64,000 nucleotides of DNA, taken from contig NZ_CP013022.1 in the NCBI RefSeq assembly GCF_001653955.1, positions 1,240,001-1,304,000 of the forward strand, in the 5' to 3' direction. Position numbers and translations under genes: made by a program. Positions 39,502-51,296 of this stretch are shown one piece after another; the stretch's first letter is position 1; every line of letters begins with the position of its first letter. The DNA comes from Francisella persica ATCC VR-331. GTDB lineage: Bacteria; Pseudomonadota; Gammaproteobacteria; Francisellales; Francisellaceae. A model generated the notes under the pieces. The model saw nothing but the letters and a program-made list of their open reading frames with translations, ran no database searches and was not told the DNA's origin.

Positions 39502-40779
39502 CTACTCTACCAATGCTCTCATTCTATCAAAATAATCAGGACAAGTTTTGCTTACAGCCGCTGCATTATTTACTATTACACCTTGATATTTTAACCCTAA
39601 AAGCGCTAAAGACATAGCGATACGATGATCATTATGACTATCAACTTCAGCTGGCCTAAATTGACTTCTAGCTGGTGAGATTAAAATACTGTCTTGAGTC
39701 GTCTCTACATAGATACCAAGCTTAGTAAGTCCCTCTGCCATAGCTGCTATACGATCTGATTCTTGACCACGTGTATGACTAAGACCTGATATATGTGTAT
39801 CACCTTTAGCAAAGCAAACAATAGCTGCAAGTGTCATGAAAGTATCAGAGAAATTACGCATATTAACTTGTATACCACGAAGTTTATCACTACCTGTAAC
39901 CTCTATACCATCATCGCAGTAGTTAACTTGGCAACCTATATTTTCAAGTACTTCTAAGAATTTGATATCACCTTGCTTAGACTTTTTAGTAACATACATA
40001 ACCTTGATAGTTGAACCAGTAATAGCTGCAAATGCCCAAAAGTACGATGCTGTCGAAACATCTGGCTCAACTACATAGTTACTAGGAGATATGTATTGTG
40101 ATTTTTTGACAGTATAGATATTTTTATCAATATCAACTATCACGCCAAACTCTTCCATAACTTTTGTTGTCATATCTAGATATGGTTGCTTATAATCTGT
40201 GATAGAGTTTAATCTTAGACCATGGCGCATAAATGGTGCTGCCATCAACAAACCTGAAGCAAATTGTGAGCTTTTCTCACCATCAACTTCTATATTACCA
40301 CCACTTAATGATCTAGCTACTATTGTCAAAGGCATAGTATAATTCTTTTGATGGTAGTTTGCTATCATACCTAGCTTTTGAAGTGGTCTTAGCTGATCTG
40401 CTAAGGGTCTATTCATCATTCTTTGTTTAGCATATACATAATATTTACCTGTAGGCTGCACCGCTAACATTGGTATTATAAATCTTGTCAAAGTACCTGA
40501 CTCATTACAAAATATCTTGGCATCATTATTATTAAACTTTGCTACACAACCATTTATAAGTAGCGATTTAGTTGCCTGATTATGCTCAACTTGACAGCCT
40601 AAATCCTTTAGAGCTGCAACACACGCTAAGACATCAGCGCTATTGGGCAAATTCTCAAATTTTGTCTGGCCTTGTGCCATAGCTGAGATTATCAGTGATC
40701 TATTTGAGATACTCTTTGAACCATCTAAATATACTTGATGACTTATCTGTGATTTTATTTGCGGGATAAAATCTTTCAT
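39502..40779 (-). CDS. aroA: 5-enolpyruvylshikimate-3-phosphate synthase
   Basis: Sixth step of the shikimate pathway, joining shikimate-3-phosphate and PEP. The 425 residues show DGSKSISNRSLIISAMAQGQ (the KSxSxR start), NESGTLTRFIIPMLA (family LGNAGTxxR, here NESG), GEKSSQFASGLLMAAPF, and VDSHNDHRIAMSLALLGL at the C-terminus. It looks like a class II enzyme because the segment ESGTLTR lacks the A of NAGTAMR. The gene is in the same strand unit as the rnhA neighbours. With aroB and aroK this window has three of the seven shikimate genes. Confidence 0.95.
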   Translation of the reverse strand: MKDFIPQIKSQISHQVYLDGSKSISNRSLIISAMAQGQTKFENLPNSADVLACVAALKDLGCQVEHNQATKSLLINGCVAKFNNNDAKIFCNESGTLTRFIIPMLAVQPTGKYYVYAKQRMMNRPLADQLRPLQKLGMIANYHQKNYTMPLTIVARSLSGGNIEVDGEKSSQFASGLLMAAPFMRHGLRLNSITDYKQPYLDMTTKVMEEFGVIVDIDKNIYTVKKSQYISPSNYVVEPDVSTASYFWAFAAITGSTIKVMYVTKKSKQGDIKFLEVLENIGCQVNYCDDGIEVTGSDKLRGIQVNMRNFSDTFMTLAAIVCFAKGDTHISGLSHTRGQESDRIAAMAEGLTKLGIYVETTQDSILISPARSQFRPAEVDSHNDHRIAMSLALLGLKYQGVIVNNAAAVSKTCPDYFDRMRALVE

Positions 40780-40868
40780 TTTATTTAGTTCAAAAAATTA
40801 CATTGATGTCTATATTAACATAACTATTAATATTTTTTTGAATAATTAATTATGTAAACAGCTAAAAT

Positions 40869-41747
40869 TTAAGAGCGGTTCTTGATAGCTTTTTTAAGCT
40901 TAGCTAAAGCATCTTCTTCAATCTGGCGCACTCTTTCAGCTGAGATATTATATTTAGCAGCTAAATCTTGGAGAGTTGCCTTGTTATCAAGTAGATAGCG
41001 TGACATGATAATATCTTTTGTACGGGTATCAAAACCACTCAAAATATCTTTGACAACCAATTTGAAGTTATTATAATAATCTTGCTGGACAATTTGGTGC
41101 TCAATGTTTGAAGATTTATCTTCTAAATATAAACTTTGCTGCGAAGTTTGCTCACCGTCATCATCTATATATGGCAAATCAAGGCTTGCATCACCCTGGC
41201 ACATTCTTTTCTCCATCTCGATGACAGTTTCTTCTTTGACACCTAACTCTTCAGCTAGCTCTTTGATATCTTCCGAGCTTAACCAGCCAACTTTACCTTT
41301 ACTACTTCTAAGGTTAAAAAATAATTTGCGCTGTGCTTTTGTAGTAGCAACTTTGACAATCTTCCAGTTTTTAAGGACATAATCATGCATCTCTGCCTTG
41401 ATCCAATGAACCGCGAATGATACTAATCTAACACCTTGATCAGGGTCAAACTTACTTACAGCCTTCATAAGACCGATATTACCCTCTTGGATAAGATCTG
41501 CTATCGAAAGTCCATAGCCTGAAAAGTTTCTCGCTATTTTAGTGACAAAGCGCAAATGGGATAATACAAGTTGCTGTGCAGCATCTAAATCTTTTTTGTA
41601 TTTATAGCGTCTTGCTAACTGTTGCTCTTGCTCAAGTGATAACATCGATAAAGTATTAACAAAATTTAAATACGCACTTAGATCGTTATCAGATACAACC
41701 GGTAGAGTTTTCGTTTTAGTAGCTGGTAATAATTTTTTGTTAGCCAT
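40869..41747 (-). CDS. rpoH: heat-shock sigma factor sigma-32
   Basis: Alternative sigma factor for heat-shock promoters. The 292 residues have region 2 (LAYTNTLSML..., then HLRFVTKIARNFSGYGLSIADLIQEG and FDPDQGVRLVSFAVHWIKAEM), an RpoH-box-like KAQRKLFFNLRSSKG near 135-149, and a region 4 helix-turn-helix LQDLAAKYNISAERVRQIEED. The RpoH box marks it as sigma-32 rather than a housekeeping factor. It lies 17 bases after the next upstream gene (41765-42142) and 90 bases before aroA. Confidence 0.95.
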   Translation of the reverse strand: MANKKLLPATKTKTLPVVSDNDLSAYLNFVNTLSMLSLEQEQQLARRYKYKKDLDAAQQLVLSHLRFVTKIARNFSGYGLSIADLIQEGNIGLMKAVSKFDPDQGVRLVSFAVHWIKAEMHDYVLKNWKIVKVATTKAQRKLFFNLRSSKGKVGWLSSEDIKELAEELGVKEETVIEMEKRMCQGDASLDLPYIDDDGEQTSQQSLYLEDKSSNIEHQIVQQDYYNNFKLVVKDILSGFDTRTKDIIMSRYLLDNKATLQDLAAKYNISAERVRQIEEDALAKLKKAIKNRS

Positions 41748-41764
41748 ATGGCTCCCTTATACTA

Positions 41765-42142
41765 TTAATAATAGTATGCTTGTTTTAGCTGATTGATTTG
41801 AGCTTGTTGTTGCTCTAATGCATAAGTAAAGTCTTGTTGCATCTGCATAATCATAGCATATAATTTAGCTATTTTTTGATCTTGAACTTTCGCATACTCT
41901 TCTAGCCTTTTTATTGTATTTTGCTTACAATAAAAGATATTGTAATTATCTTGATTTTCAAAAGTTATTTGTGCAGATACTTTAGAATTCTTATTATCTT
42001 TGCTGTAGATATCAACCAACTTGTGTGTATTATCAGCATATTGCTTTTGTGCTGGAGATTGTATTGGCTTACTATAAGACATAGCTAAACTAGAACTTAC
42101 TCCAAAAGCAAGCATAAAACCTGTCAAAACTATTTTTTTCAT
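41765..42142 (-). CDS. exported coiled-coil protein, function unknown
   Basis: A 125-residue protein with a signal peptide (KKIVLTGFMLAFGVSSSLA, cut near residue 20). Mature part has a TYxNxxxLVDIY-like segment and ends in a long helical, Gln- and Ala-rich C-terminus (LYAMIMQMQQDFTYALEQQQ). One Cys at about residue 73. No family recognised. It is likely periplasmic. It lies between secF and rpoH on the same strand, and a good ribosome binding site (AAAAGGAG) precedes it. Confidence 0.65.
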   Translation of the reverse strand: MKKIVLTGFMLAFGVSSSLAMSYSKPIQSPAQKQYADNTHKLVDIYSKDNKNSKVSAQITFENQDNYNIFYCKQNTIKRLEEYAKVQDQKIAKLYAMIMQMQQDFTYALEQQQAQINQLKQAYYY

Positions 42143-42212
42143 TAATACTCCTTTTACTTATTATTCATTATTAATTATACACTATTTAGTAATTAGTAAC
42201 TACAATAATGAT

Positions 42213-43154
42213 TTAGAGAGAAGTATCTCCTTTAGATATTCGCTTTGGAAGTAAAGATTCTCTATTTAAACCTAGGGCAACAGCCATTACACTAGCGACA
42301 TATATAGATGAGTATGTGCCTACTACAATTCCCAAGATTAGAGCTAACGAGAAGTTATGTACTGAGCTACCACCAAATAGATATAGTACTACTACAACCA
42401 ACATTGTTAGTCCAGAAGTTAAGATAGTTCTTGATAAAGTATCATTAATACTTCTATTAACTATATCTACAACACTAATATCATGCATTTTTCTAAAATT
42501 CTCACGCACTCTATCATATATCACAACTATATCATTTAACGAGTAGCCAATTACAGCTAATACTGCTGCTAGCACAGTTAAATCAAACTCTAACTGAAAA
42601 GCTGCAAATATACCCAAGATAACTATTGGATCATGTAGTAATGCTATACAAGCACTAATACCAAACTTCATCTCAAATCTAGCACTTATGTAGATTAAAA
42701 TACATATCATCGCTATTATGATTGCTAAAACACCATTACTTACTAATTCTTTACCAACCTGTGGACCAATGTAATTAACACTTTGAACTTTCGCATCTAG
42801 CAAACTTTCAACTTGCTGTTTGAGATATTGTTGCACATCTTCTATGTTTTTTGCTTTTATATTAACCTCATCAGGAGCAAACTTAATAAGAAAATTATTA
42901 CTATCACCAAAAGTCGTAATCGTTGTATGTTCAAAACCAGCTTTGACTAACTCTTTAGTCATAGTTTTAGAGTCTTGTGACTTAGTAGATGTCTGAATTT
43001 GTACTTGATAACCACCTGTAAAATCTAGACCAAGATTTAAACCTTTAGTAAAAATAAAAAATAATGACACAAAAATAATTATTACAGAAAAAACTGTTGT
43101 ATATTTCTTAATTCCTAGAAAATCTATGTTTGTTTTTTGTTTAAAAAATTCCAT
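42213..43154 (-). CDS. secF: protein export membrane protein SecF
   Basis: Part of SecDF, which uses the proton gradient to pull proteins out of SecYEG. The protein has six membrane helices: an N-terminal helix (about 16-36), a periplasmic loop with LGLDFTGGYQVQIQ, and five helices at the C-terminus with GYSLNDIVVIYDRVREN. I prefer the ATG at 43154 (313 residues), which has AGGTGGGG about 6 bases upstream, over a GTG at 43166. It follows secD after 18 bases. Confidence 0.96.
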   Translation of the reverse strand: MEFFKQKTNIDFLGIKKYTTVFSVIIIFVSLFFIFTKGLNLGLDFTGGYQVQIQTSTKSQDSKTMTKELVKAGFEHTTITTFGDSNNFLIKFAPDEVNIKAKNIEDVQQYLKQQVESLLDAKVQSVNYIGPQVGKELVSNGVLAIIIAMICILIYISARFEMKFGISACIALLHDPIVILGIFAAFQLEFDLTVLAAVLAVIGYSLNDIVVIYDRVRENFRKMHDISVVDIVNRSINDTLSRTILTSGLTMLVVVVLYLFGGSSVHNFSLALILGIVVGTYSSIYVASVMAVALGLNRESLLPKRISKGDTSL

Positions 43155-43172
43155 TATAAACCCCACCTAAAA

Positions 43173-45110
43173 TTATATGCCTATAGAGATTTTTTCTAAT
43201 TTCTTTCTCTTACCGTAAACAAAATTTGTCATCGCTCTTGAAACAGTAACAGATGTAAACATAGATGTCACAATACCTATCATCAATGTGATTGCAAAAC
43301 CTTTGACTGCACCACTACCGATGAAGAAAAGTATCACCGCAACAATAAAAGTTGTAATATTTGAATCTACAATTGTTGTAAACGCTTTCTCATAACCAAT
43401 ATATATTGCACTTTGACGAGGCATACCAGCACGAATCTCCTCTCTAATGCGTTCAAATATAAGTACGTTGCCATCTATTGACATACCCAAATTTAAAACA
43501 ATACCAGCAATACCTGGTAGTGTCAAAGTAGCACTAGGAATAATAGACATCACGGCTACAATTAAGATTAAGTTCATCACTAACGCAATATTAGCTATAA
43601 CTCCAAAAACGCGATAATAAACTAATATAAATACTACAACAGAGATAAGCGCTATCACGATAGAGAGCATACCCTTTTCAATATTGTCCTTACCTAGGCT
43701 TGGACCTATTTGCTGCTCTTGAACTATATGTACAGGTACTTGTAACGCTCCTGATTTAATCATTAAGGCAAGATTATTTGCTTCTTTTTGATTAAGACCA
43801 GTGATCTGGAATTGTGAGCCTAGCGCAGATTGGATTGTAGCAACATTGATTAGCTTCTCTGTTTTACTAACTACACTCTTCTCTTTACCATCTTTATCTT
43901 TGACTTTCTCGTAAGTAGTATTAACAAGCATTACACCCATTGGGTTACCAATATTCTTGCCTGTAATCTGTCTAAAATGCCTTGCTGAGCTCCTATCTAG
44001 CTCAACCATCACTATCGGCGTCCCAGTCTGACGATCAATAGATGGGCTAGCTCCGATAATATCAGCGCCACCAGCAACAGCAGCGCCTCTTAGGATATAG
44101 TAGCTTTGATAACCTCTACCATTATCTAGATCATAAACTTTATAACCCTGCTCTTCAGCTGCTAATCTATCTGCAACAGGACTTACTAAATAGAAACTTG
44201 CTGTAGAAGTACCTCCTAAAATTTGCTTAGCTTGGGTAGCATCTTGCAAGCCTGGTATTTCGATGACAACACGATTATAACCTGCCTGAGTAACAGATGC
44301 CTCAGCCACACCTAAAGCGTTGATACGATTACGCATAACTGTCACAACTTGAGATATTACATCTTGCTTAAGCTGGAGAATCTTAGCACTGTTATAAGAA
44401 ATAAATACTGTATTACCCTTGTTGGTGTAGATTATATTAGGATCTTGTGTCTTACTAAAATCATTAATTAAATACTGTTTAAGTTTATTAACATCAGTGG
44501 AATTTGCTAAAGTTACAGACACAAAACCATTATTAAAATAATTTTGTGGTGCTTTGATAGTTGATTTTTCTTCAGCTTTTGTTGAGCTTAATACATTTAT
44601 ACGATTATCTTTAGCAGTACTTAGAATTATACTTAAGGAATTATCTAGTTGAGCATCAATAGCTGTTTTTGTATCAGCTTCTAGCATTAAATACATCCCA
44701 CCACGCAAATCTAGTCCTAAGTTCATAGGGTTAGCGCCTAATGCTGATAACAAACTAGGTAAGTTCGAGAGCATATTTATAGCAATAATATAGTCATTAC
44801 CTAAACTATCTTTTAGTACTTTTTTAGCTTTTAGCTGCTCTTCGATGTCTTTAAATGTTATTGCAATATTACTTTTATCATCAGATATACTAACTCTTTG
44901 ATAGCTAAGCTTATCTCCAGCTAGTATTTTCTCAACATTTACTAATAATTGAGTAGTCACATCACCATCTTTTTGCGATATCTGCAAAGCTGGACTTTTA
45001 CCAAAGATATTAGGCAAAGCATAAAAGATCGCTAATCCTAAGACAATTATGATCAAAAGATTTTTCCACAGTGGAAACTGGTTTATAGGTAGACTTCTGT
45101 TATTACTCAT
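43173..45110 (-). CDS. secD: protein export membrane protein SecD
   Basis: Partner of SecF. The 645 residues have one N-terminal membrane helix (about 15-35), a large periplasmic part with NPMNLGLDLRGGMYLMLEAD (the LGLDLxGG motif) and a C-terminal five-helix block beginning near 475 with GMSIDGNVLIFERIREE. Intact and of the usual length. Separate from secF, as in E. coli. yajC lies 53 bases upstream, making the classic yajC-secD-secF unit. Confidence 0.97.
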   Translation of the reverse strand: MSNNRSLPINQFPLWKNLLIIIVLGLAIFYALPNIFGKSPALQISQKDGDVTTQLLVNVEKILAGDKLSYQRVSISDDKSNIAITFKDIEEQLKAKKVLKDSLGNDYIIAINMLSNLPSLLSALGANPMNLGLDLRGGMYLMLEADTKTAIDAQLDNSLSIILSTAKDNRINVLSSTKAEEKSTIKAPQNYFNNGFVSVTLANSTDVNKLKQYLINDFSKTQDPNIIYTNKGNTVFISYNSAKILQLKQDVISQVVTVMRNRINALGVAEASVTQAGYNRVVIEIPGLQDATQAKQILGGTSTASFYLVSPVADRLAAEEQGYKVYDLDNGRGYQSYYILRGAAVAGGADIIGASPSIDRQTGTPIVMVELDRSSARHFRQITGKNIGNPMGVMLVNTTYEKVKDKDGKEKSVVSKTEKLINVATIQSALGSQFQITGLNQKEANNLALMIKSGALQVPVHIVQEQQIGPSLGKDNIEKGMLSIVIALISVVVFILVYYRVFGVIANIALVMNLILIVAVMSIIPSATLTLPGIAGIVLNLGMSIDGNVLIFERIREEIRAGMPRQSAIYIGYEKAFTTIVDSNITTFIVAVILFFIGSGAVKGFAITLMIGIVTSMFTSVTVSRAMTNFVYGKRKKLEKISIGI

Positions 45111-45163
45111 TGAAAATTCCTTTATTTAAAAAGAAAAATTAAAAATCTTTGTAGAATAGTTAA

Positions 45164-45520
45164 TTAAGCTTTAGTAGCACCTTTAGGTAGAATATTTGCT
45201 ACAGCATTTCTTTGGATTTTTATAGTAACATTTTCTGTAACTTCTAAATTAATAAACGTCTCATCTATCTTAGCGATCTTGCCTACTACACCACCATTAG
45301 TTACAACTTCATCACCTTTTGATAGTTCAGATAGCATTTTACGTAACTCTTTGTTTTTCTTTTGCTGAGGTCTAATTAGCAAGAACCAGAATACAGCAAA
45401 AAATACCACAAGCATTAAAATTGAGCTTAGTGGGCTACCAGTACTTTGCTCTGCCCCTTGTGCAAATGAAATTGATACAAATAATACAATTGCAGATAGT
45501 GACAATAATAATTTTTTCAT
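45164..45520 (-). CDS. yajC: preprotein translocase accessory protein YajC
   Basis: Small membrane protein of the SecDF-YajC complex. The 118 residues begin with a signal-like segment (KKLLLSLSAIVLFVSISFAQ) and then the YajC helix LSSILMLVVFFAVFWFLLIR followed by PQQKKNKELRKMLSELSKGD and GVVGKIAKID, which is the family pattern. First gene of the yajC-secD-secF unit. An extra N-terminal hydrophobic stretch before the normal helix is unusual for E. coli YajC. Confidence 0.95.
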   Translation of the reverse strand: MKKLLLSLSAIVLFVSISFAQGAEQSTGSPLSSILMLVVFFAVFWFLLIRPQQKKNKELRKMLSELSKGDEVVTNGGVVGKIAKIDETFINLEVTENVTIKIQRNAVANILPKGATKA

Positions 45521-46299
45521 TTTTTCTCCTAAGGATTTTAAATGTTTAAACGTAAAAATTTTACCTTAGTAATAATGCTTTATCAATTAAAGACTAATAA
45601 TAAACTAATAAAAGTATTTCTAACCCTTAAAGTTTTAAAAATATAAGATCAAATTATCTTAATCAGTATACTACTAGATTTCTCTTTATATAATTACTTT
45701 ATAAATCAATTTATTGATTTATTGCAAATACATTAAAAGTATTAGCTATAAAAGATATATTAAAATGGTAGAAACACTCACATTATTACTACTATAAAAG
45801 TATATATACAAAGGTTAATAATAAATACATTTTCTTTTTGACTAGCACTATGTAATACTACTTGGGAAGCTGCATTTAAAACACCAGAAAAAAAGAGCGG
45901 TCAACGCATATTATATTAAGGCTGTCCACTACAATTCCCTAAAATTAGGTCAATCCCTAAGAAACTAATTCAATATACAGGTAAAGTTAAAATGATAATT
46001 CTTCTTTGCTTAAAAAATATAAAACGTATAATAGAAAATATTACTCAAGCAAATATCGATCTCTAACCACTAGGAATAAATCTTTGTAAATGAAGAAATA
46101 CTTACAACCTACCACATTAAGATACTGCCTCCAATAAAGCTAATAAACATCAATAAATAAATACCATTAAACAAGTTATTTATAGAAAACATATTTTCCC
46201 CATTTTTTGAAAAATTATAGTAAATAATACAAACATTGCATAATTATACAAAACATATTATTTTTACATAAAAAGTAATGTTTTACTTATCAAAAGGAA
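45521..46299. other. eroded stretch, possible remains of a membrane protein on the minus strand
   Basis: No intact gene. On the minus strand between about 45770 and 46190 shifting frames give hydrophobic fragments such as FIGGSILMW, FTKIYS and NVFIINLCIYTFIVVIM, as expected for a decayed transporter. It lies head-to-head with the LysR remnant, so it may have been that regulator's target. I cannot assign a family. Confidence 0.3.
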
Positions 46300-47150
46300 T
46301 GAACTACCACCATTAAATTTCATTACCTGTTTTTATAGTGGTGATAAAAACCAAAAGCTATACCAAAGCAGCTGAAGAACTTTTTATGACTCATTCAGCA
46401 GTAAATCAATCTATCAAAAAATAGAAAAGCACCTAGATAAGAAACTCTTTTAAACACAAAAAAGAAAACTAATAATCACAGATTTAGCAAAAGAATATTA
46501 TGTAAAAATTGAGCCTTTAATAACCGAAATATATCATTCAACAAAAATTTTCAAAGAGCCAAAAACAAAAATTAGCTATAAACTATATATGACTACCTTA
46601 TGTGCAAACTGGCTAATACCAAGGTTTGATAGTTTTATAGAAACTTTTTAAAATATATAGATGCAATTAATAACAATAGTAAGACAAGTTAATTTATGTA
46701 TTTGTGATATAGACTTAAGTATTGAATATGGTATGGAAGTTAATTTAATAATTTAAGTAATATATAAGCTCGCTGATGGTGAATTAGTTATAGTATGCAG
46801 CAACAAATTATAGAGGGAAAACAGTCACTGAAATAATAGCTCACCAAAATCTAATTTATGTTGATGATAATATTCGTATTAATGATTATAGCAAGTGGCA
46901 TAAAGTAAATAATATAAAATTTCAAAAGTATCAGCACAAAAAGTAAATTATCTTTTAAAATTTACTCCAAGCAATTAAAGCTTGTTTATCATGAATTGGC
47001 TTTTTTGTAACAGAAAAACTTTTAATAGAAGAAATATATCCAAAATAATCTTTATATATTTCAAAACAGAAAAGCCTCCAACAAAAAGATCTTACTACTT
47101 GCAAAAAATTTAGAATCTGATTTATTTATAAAAGCCATCTGCTAATTTCA
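46300..47150 (+). pseudogene. LysR-type transcriptional regulator, inactivated
   Basis: Frame-shifted pieces follow a LysR regulator. The HTH reads TKSYTKAAEELFMTHSAVNQ followed by SIKK and, in another frame, HLDKKLF (normally LE..LG..LF). Further pieces are KEYYVKIEPLITEIY, ANWLIPRFDSFIETF (the WLxPRLxxFxxxxP motif of the effector domain), CICDIDLSIEYGMEV (the DLAIRYG motif) and ELVIVCSNKL. This matches the GcvA-like subgroup. Many stops and at least four frame changes. The target gene is unknown. Confidence 0.8.
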
Positions 47151-47167
47151 TTTTTAGATAAATAACG

Positions 47168-48301
<1,134 letters not shown>

Positions 48302-48412
48302 TTAAGCTATTAATCCTACAACAAAGCAACAAAAATAGCTAGCTAAGATATTGTCTAGATAGTATTATCTTCTATAATAGTTTAAATAACTTTAGAATCG
48401 TAAAGGAAGATT

Positions 48413-49027
48413 ATGAATTTTTTAAATTTCAGTATCTTAATATTTGCTTACTTGTTAGGATCTATAAACAGCGCTATTATTGTTTGTTACATATTTAGGT
48501 TACCATCGCCTCGTAGTGTTGGTTCTGGTAATCCTGGTACGACAAATGTTCTTAGAATTGGTGGTAAAGTCCCAGCTGCAATTACGTTAATATTTGATAT
48601 TCTCAAAGGTTTAATCACTGTAGTTATTGCCAAAGTCCTAACAGACAATGAGTTTATCACCGCATGTACAGCACTTTATGCAATTCTTGGTCATATTTTT
48701 CCGATATTTTTTGGCTTCAAAGGTGGTAAAGGCGTTGCAACACTTATAGGTGCGCTATTTGGTTTTAGTTGGATCTTAGGCTTAATTTTTGTGATCACAT
48801 GGTTATGTGTAGCTATAGTTACTCGCTATTCATCATTATCAGCTTTAGTAGCTACTGTTATAGCAAGTTTCTCAGTAGTATTTACATCAGACTTACAAAT
48901 AGCTGCGCCATTTCTCCTAATAGCGATAGTAATACTTGTAAAGCATAAAGAAAATATACAAAGACTAATTAATGGACAAGAAAGTAAAATTGATGAAAAA
49001 GCAAAGGCAAAAAATGATTCAAATTAA
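48413..49027 (+). CDS. plsY: glycerol-3-phosphate acyltransferase PlsY
   Basis: Integral membrane enzyme that transfers an acyl group from acyl phosphate to glycerol-3-phosphate, first step of phospholipid synthesis. The 204 residues show the three conserved loops: [23 protein letters not shown], and [21 protein letters not shown]. About five membrane helices. A good ribosome binding site (GGAAG, 5 bases before the ATG). The metN remnant starts inside its last codons, so the three genes were one transcript. Confidence 0.95.
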   Translation: MNFLNFSILIFAYLLGSINSAIIVCYIFRLPSPRSVGSGNPGTTNVLRIGGKVPAAITLIFDILKGLITVVIAKVLTDNEFITACTALYAILGHIFPIFFGFKGGKGVATLIGALFGFSWILGLIFVITWLCVAIVTRYSSLSALVATVIASFSVVFTSDLQIAAPFLLIAIVILVKHKENIQRLINGQESKIDEKAKAKNDSN

Positions 49028-49800
49028 AAACTTTAAAAGAATATAAAACAAATAATACTAGTAATCTTGTTCTAAATAACATCAATCTAGAAATCAGACA
49101 AGGTGAGATATTTGGAATAATTGGCAATAGTGGCGCCGGTAAAAGTTCTCTTATTAAGGTGCTTAAAATTTACTCGAGCAGTCTACTGACGGCTAAATTT
49201 TTATAGCCGATAATAATATCACTAAGAAAAACTCAAAACAGCTGCGTTCATTTCGTAAAAAAGTAACGATGGTATTTCAACATTTTAATATACTATCATC
49301 CCGTATTTGCTCTACTTAAAAGACTAAACAAATAGCTTGGTTTAACAATAGTTTTAATTACTCATAAAATGGATATAGTCAGAAAATTTATGATCGTGTT
49401 GCGATTATTGATAAAATTATGATTTCAGAAATGGGTAAGACTTTAGAAGTATTTCTATATCCTCAAGCATCTGTTACTAAATCATTTGTTGAGACAAGTA
49501 TTCATCATGTAAAAGTTCCTGACTTTATTGCTAAAAAACTTCGGGACATTCTTATAGTTAAGATAATACATATCCTGTGGTGCAACTGACTTTTTACGGT
49601 AATAAAGGAAAAATGCCAATTATTGCTGAGATTTCTCGTCAGTTTAATGCCATAGTGAGTATTATTCAAGCTAATATTGAAATTATATCCAAGATCAAAT
49701 TATTGGAATTGCAATTTGTTGTATTACAGGTGAATGCCAAGACTTGGAAAATGCGCTAAGATTTCTCTCAAATCAAGATGTTAATTTAAAAGTGTTAGGT
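49014..49800 (+). pseudogene. metN: methionine ABC transporter ATPase MetN, deleted and frameshifted
   Basis: An ATG at 49014 overlaps plsY by 14 bases and starts MIQIKNF, then shifts. Reading on in other frames gives [20 protein letters not shown] and [13 protein letters not shown] (Walker A), KNSKQLRSFRKKVTMVFQHF (Q-loop) and then directly LLKRLNK..LTIVLITHKMDIV (H-loop). The sequence between the Q-loop and the H-loop, including the LSGGQ signature and Walker B, is missing by a deletion near 49310. The rest carries the MetN-specific NIL domain (VKVPDFIAKKLRDIL, YPVVQLTFYGNKGKMPIIAE), with more stops. The open frame at 49577-49759 is a leftover of this domain. The living protein powers methionine import. 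Confidence 0.9.
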
Positions 49801-51204
49801 TATACCAACAGTAGACAATATTTAGTTTACATGAGCTTAACCAAATAGCTCAATCAACTTGGAAAATTATTTTTATGGTTTTAATCGCCACTTTAGTAGC
49901 TGTAATTGGTGTATATATATTAGGTATTTTATTTTATATCACTCAAGATAGTAAAAATGTACTTGGTTAAAGGCTTTAATAAAACTTTTAGTGTTATCAT
50001 AAATATAACTAGAAGTATTCCATATTATTATCCTACTGATTTATATTATATCCTTAACTAGTATTAATCGTTGGAACAACAATAGATACTACCGCTTCTA
50101 TAGTACATATTGCTATAGCAAGTACCTCCTGCGCGCTTAACAGAATCAGCTCTTCGTGAAGTTAATAATGGTCTTATTGACGTCAGCAAAAGCAATGGAA
50201 GCAACTAAAAAACAGATAATATTCAAAGTACTGTTACCAGAATGAAAAAACCTCTTAATAGATACTGCTACTTTGACATGTATTTCATTAATTGATTTCT
50301 CTACTATGGCTGGTATCGTCAGTGGTAGCGGTCTTAGTGATCTGACTTATTTAAAGGTTATAACTATGATAATTATACGCTACTATTAGGTGATGTATAT
50401 TATGCTAGTTATACTTTTGCAACTAACGCAATCTTTTGGTAATTACCTTGTCTTAGCCAAAAAGCTAACCTCACTTTGGATTGTCACTGTATTTTACTAG
50501 TTACTAGCGCTACTCAATTGTATCTAAATGCTATAGCGATAGTTAGTTATAATGAAATACTATAGGCTATATCACAAGTCCACCACAAGACAAGATTATG
50601 CAGCTTACTAAAAAATGGCTAAAGACAAATACAATCTTGATGTAAATTTAGTAACTTTCGGTGATTATAATATTCCAAACAGAGCTATTATGGTGAATAG
50701 TAGGCAAATGTATTCCAGCATATTTCATTTCTAGAGAATCAAATCATACAGTTCATTTAAACTAATTGTATATAGGTAAAACTTTCTTGTATCAAATAAA
50801 TATAATAAAGTATTAAAAAAATTCGAGATAGTTCAACTATCGCAATTCTTAATGACTATACAAATAAATGTAAAGCTTTGATGATTCTGCAAGATACTGG
50901 TCTAATCAAGCTAAAGGATGATATCACATGGAAAGCTACTCCTAAGAACCTAAAAGAATACCCAACAACTTAGGTGATGTAGATATCAGTGTAGTTAATA
51001 AATGATTATATCCATAAAGCCGGCCTAAGCTTAAAAGGTACTCTTTTTGTTGAGCCTAAAGATTCTCTATTTGTGAATGTAATTGCTGTTCAAGATTCCA
51101 AAAAAAACAATCCTAAGCTCAAAGAATATGTGAAAGCATTTAACACTAATAAAATTAAGAAATTAGCTGAAAAACTTTATCCAAATGATGCTGCTCTATA
51201 CTAG
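49801..51204 (+). pseudogene. metIQ: methionine ABC permease and binding protein (metI-metQ fusion), inactivated
   Basis: Frames following metN match a MetI-type permease with pieces ITRSIPYY, ARLTESALREVNNGLIDVSK (family VPP..ARL.ESALREVD.G.IEAAK), STMAGIVSGSGLSDL and DVYYASYTFATNAIFW. They run on into a MetQ-type binding protein: QDTGLIKLKDDITWKATPKN, GDVDISVVN, KAGLSLKGTLFVEPKDSLFV and EYVKAFNTNKIKKLAEKLYP, ending at the TAG at 51202-51204. Since metI and metQ run into each other without a start signal, the ancestor was probably a fused gene, as I recall for Francisella. At least eight lesions. Methionine uptake by this route is lost. Confidence 0.85.
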
Positions 51205-51296
51205 CTTGGTAACATTTACTTTGATTTATTATTTTATAATCTTGTAATAATATGCTTTAATTTACTCAAACTTATAAAACTAGCTTTTGTAGTATT

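Noticed and set aside
49577-49759. 60-codon plus-strand open frame as a small gene
   Set aside because: It is the NIL-domain leftover of the metN pseudogene.
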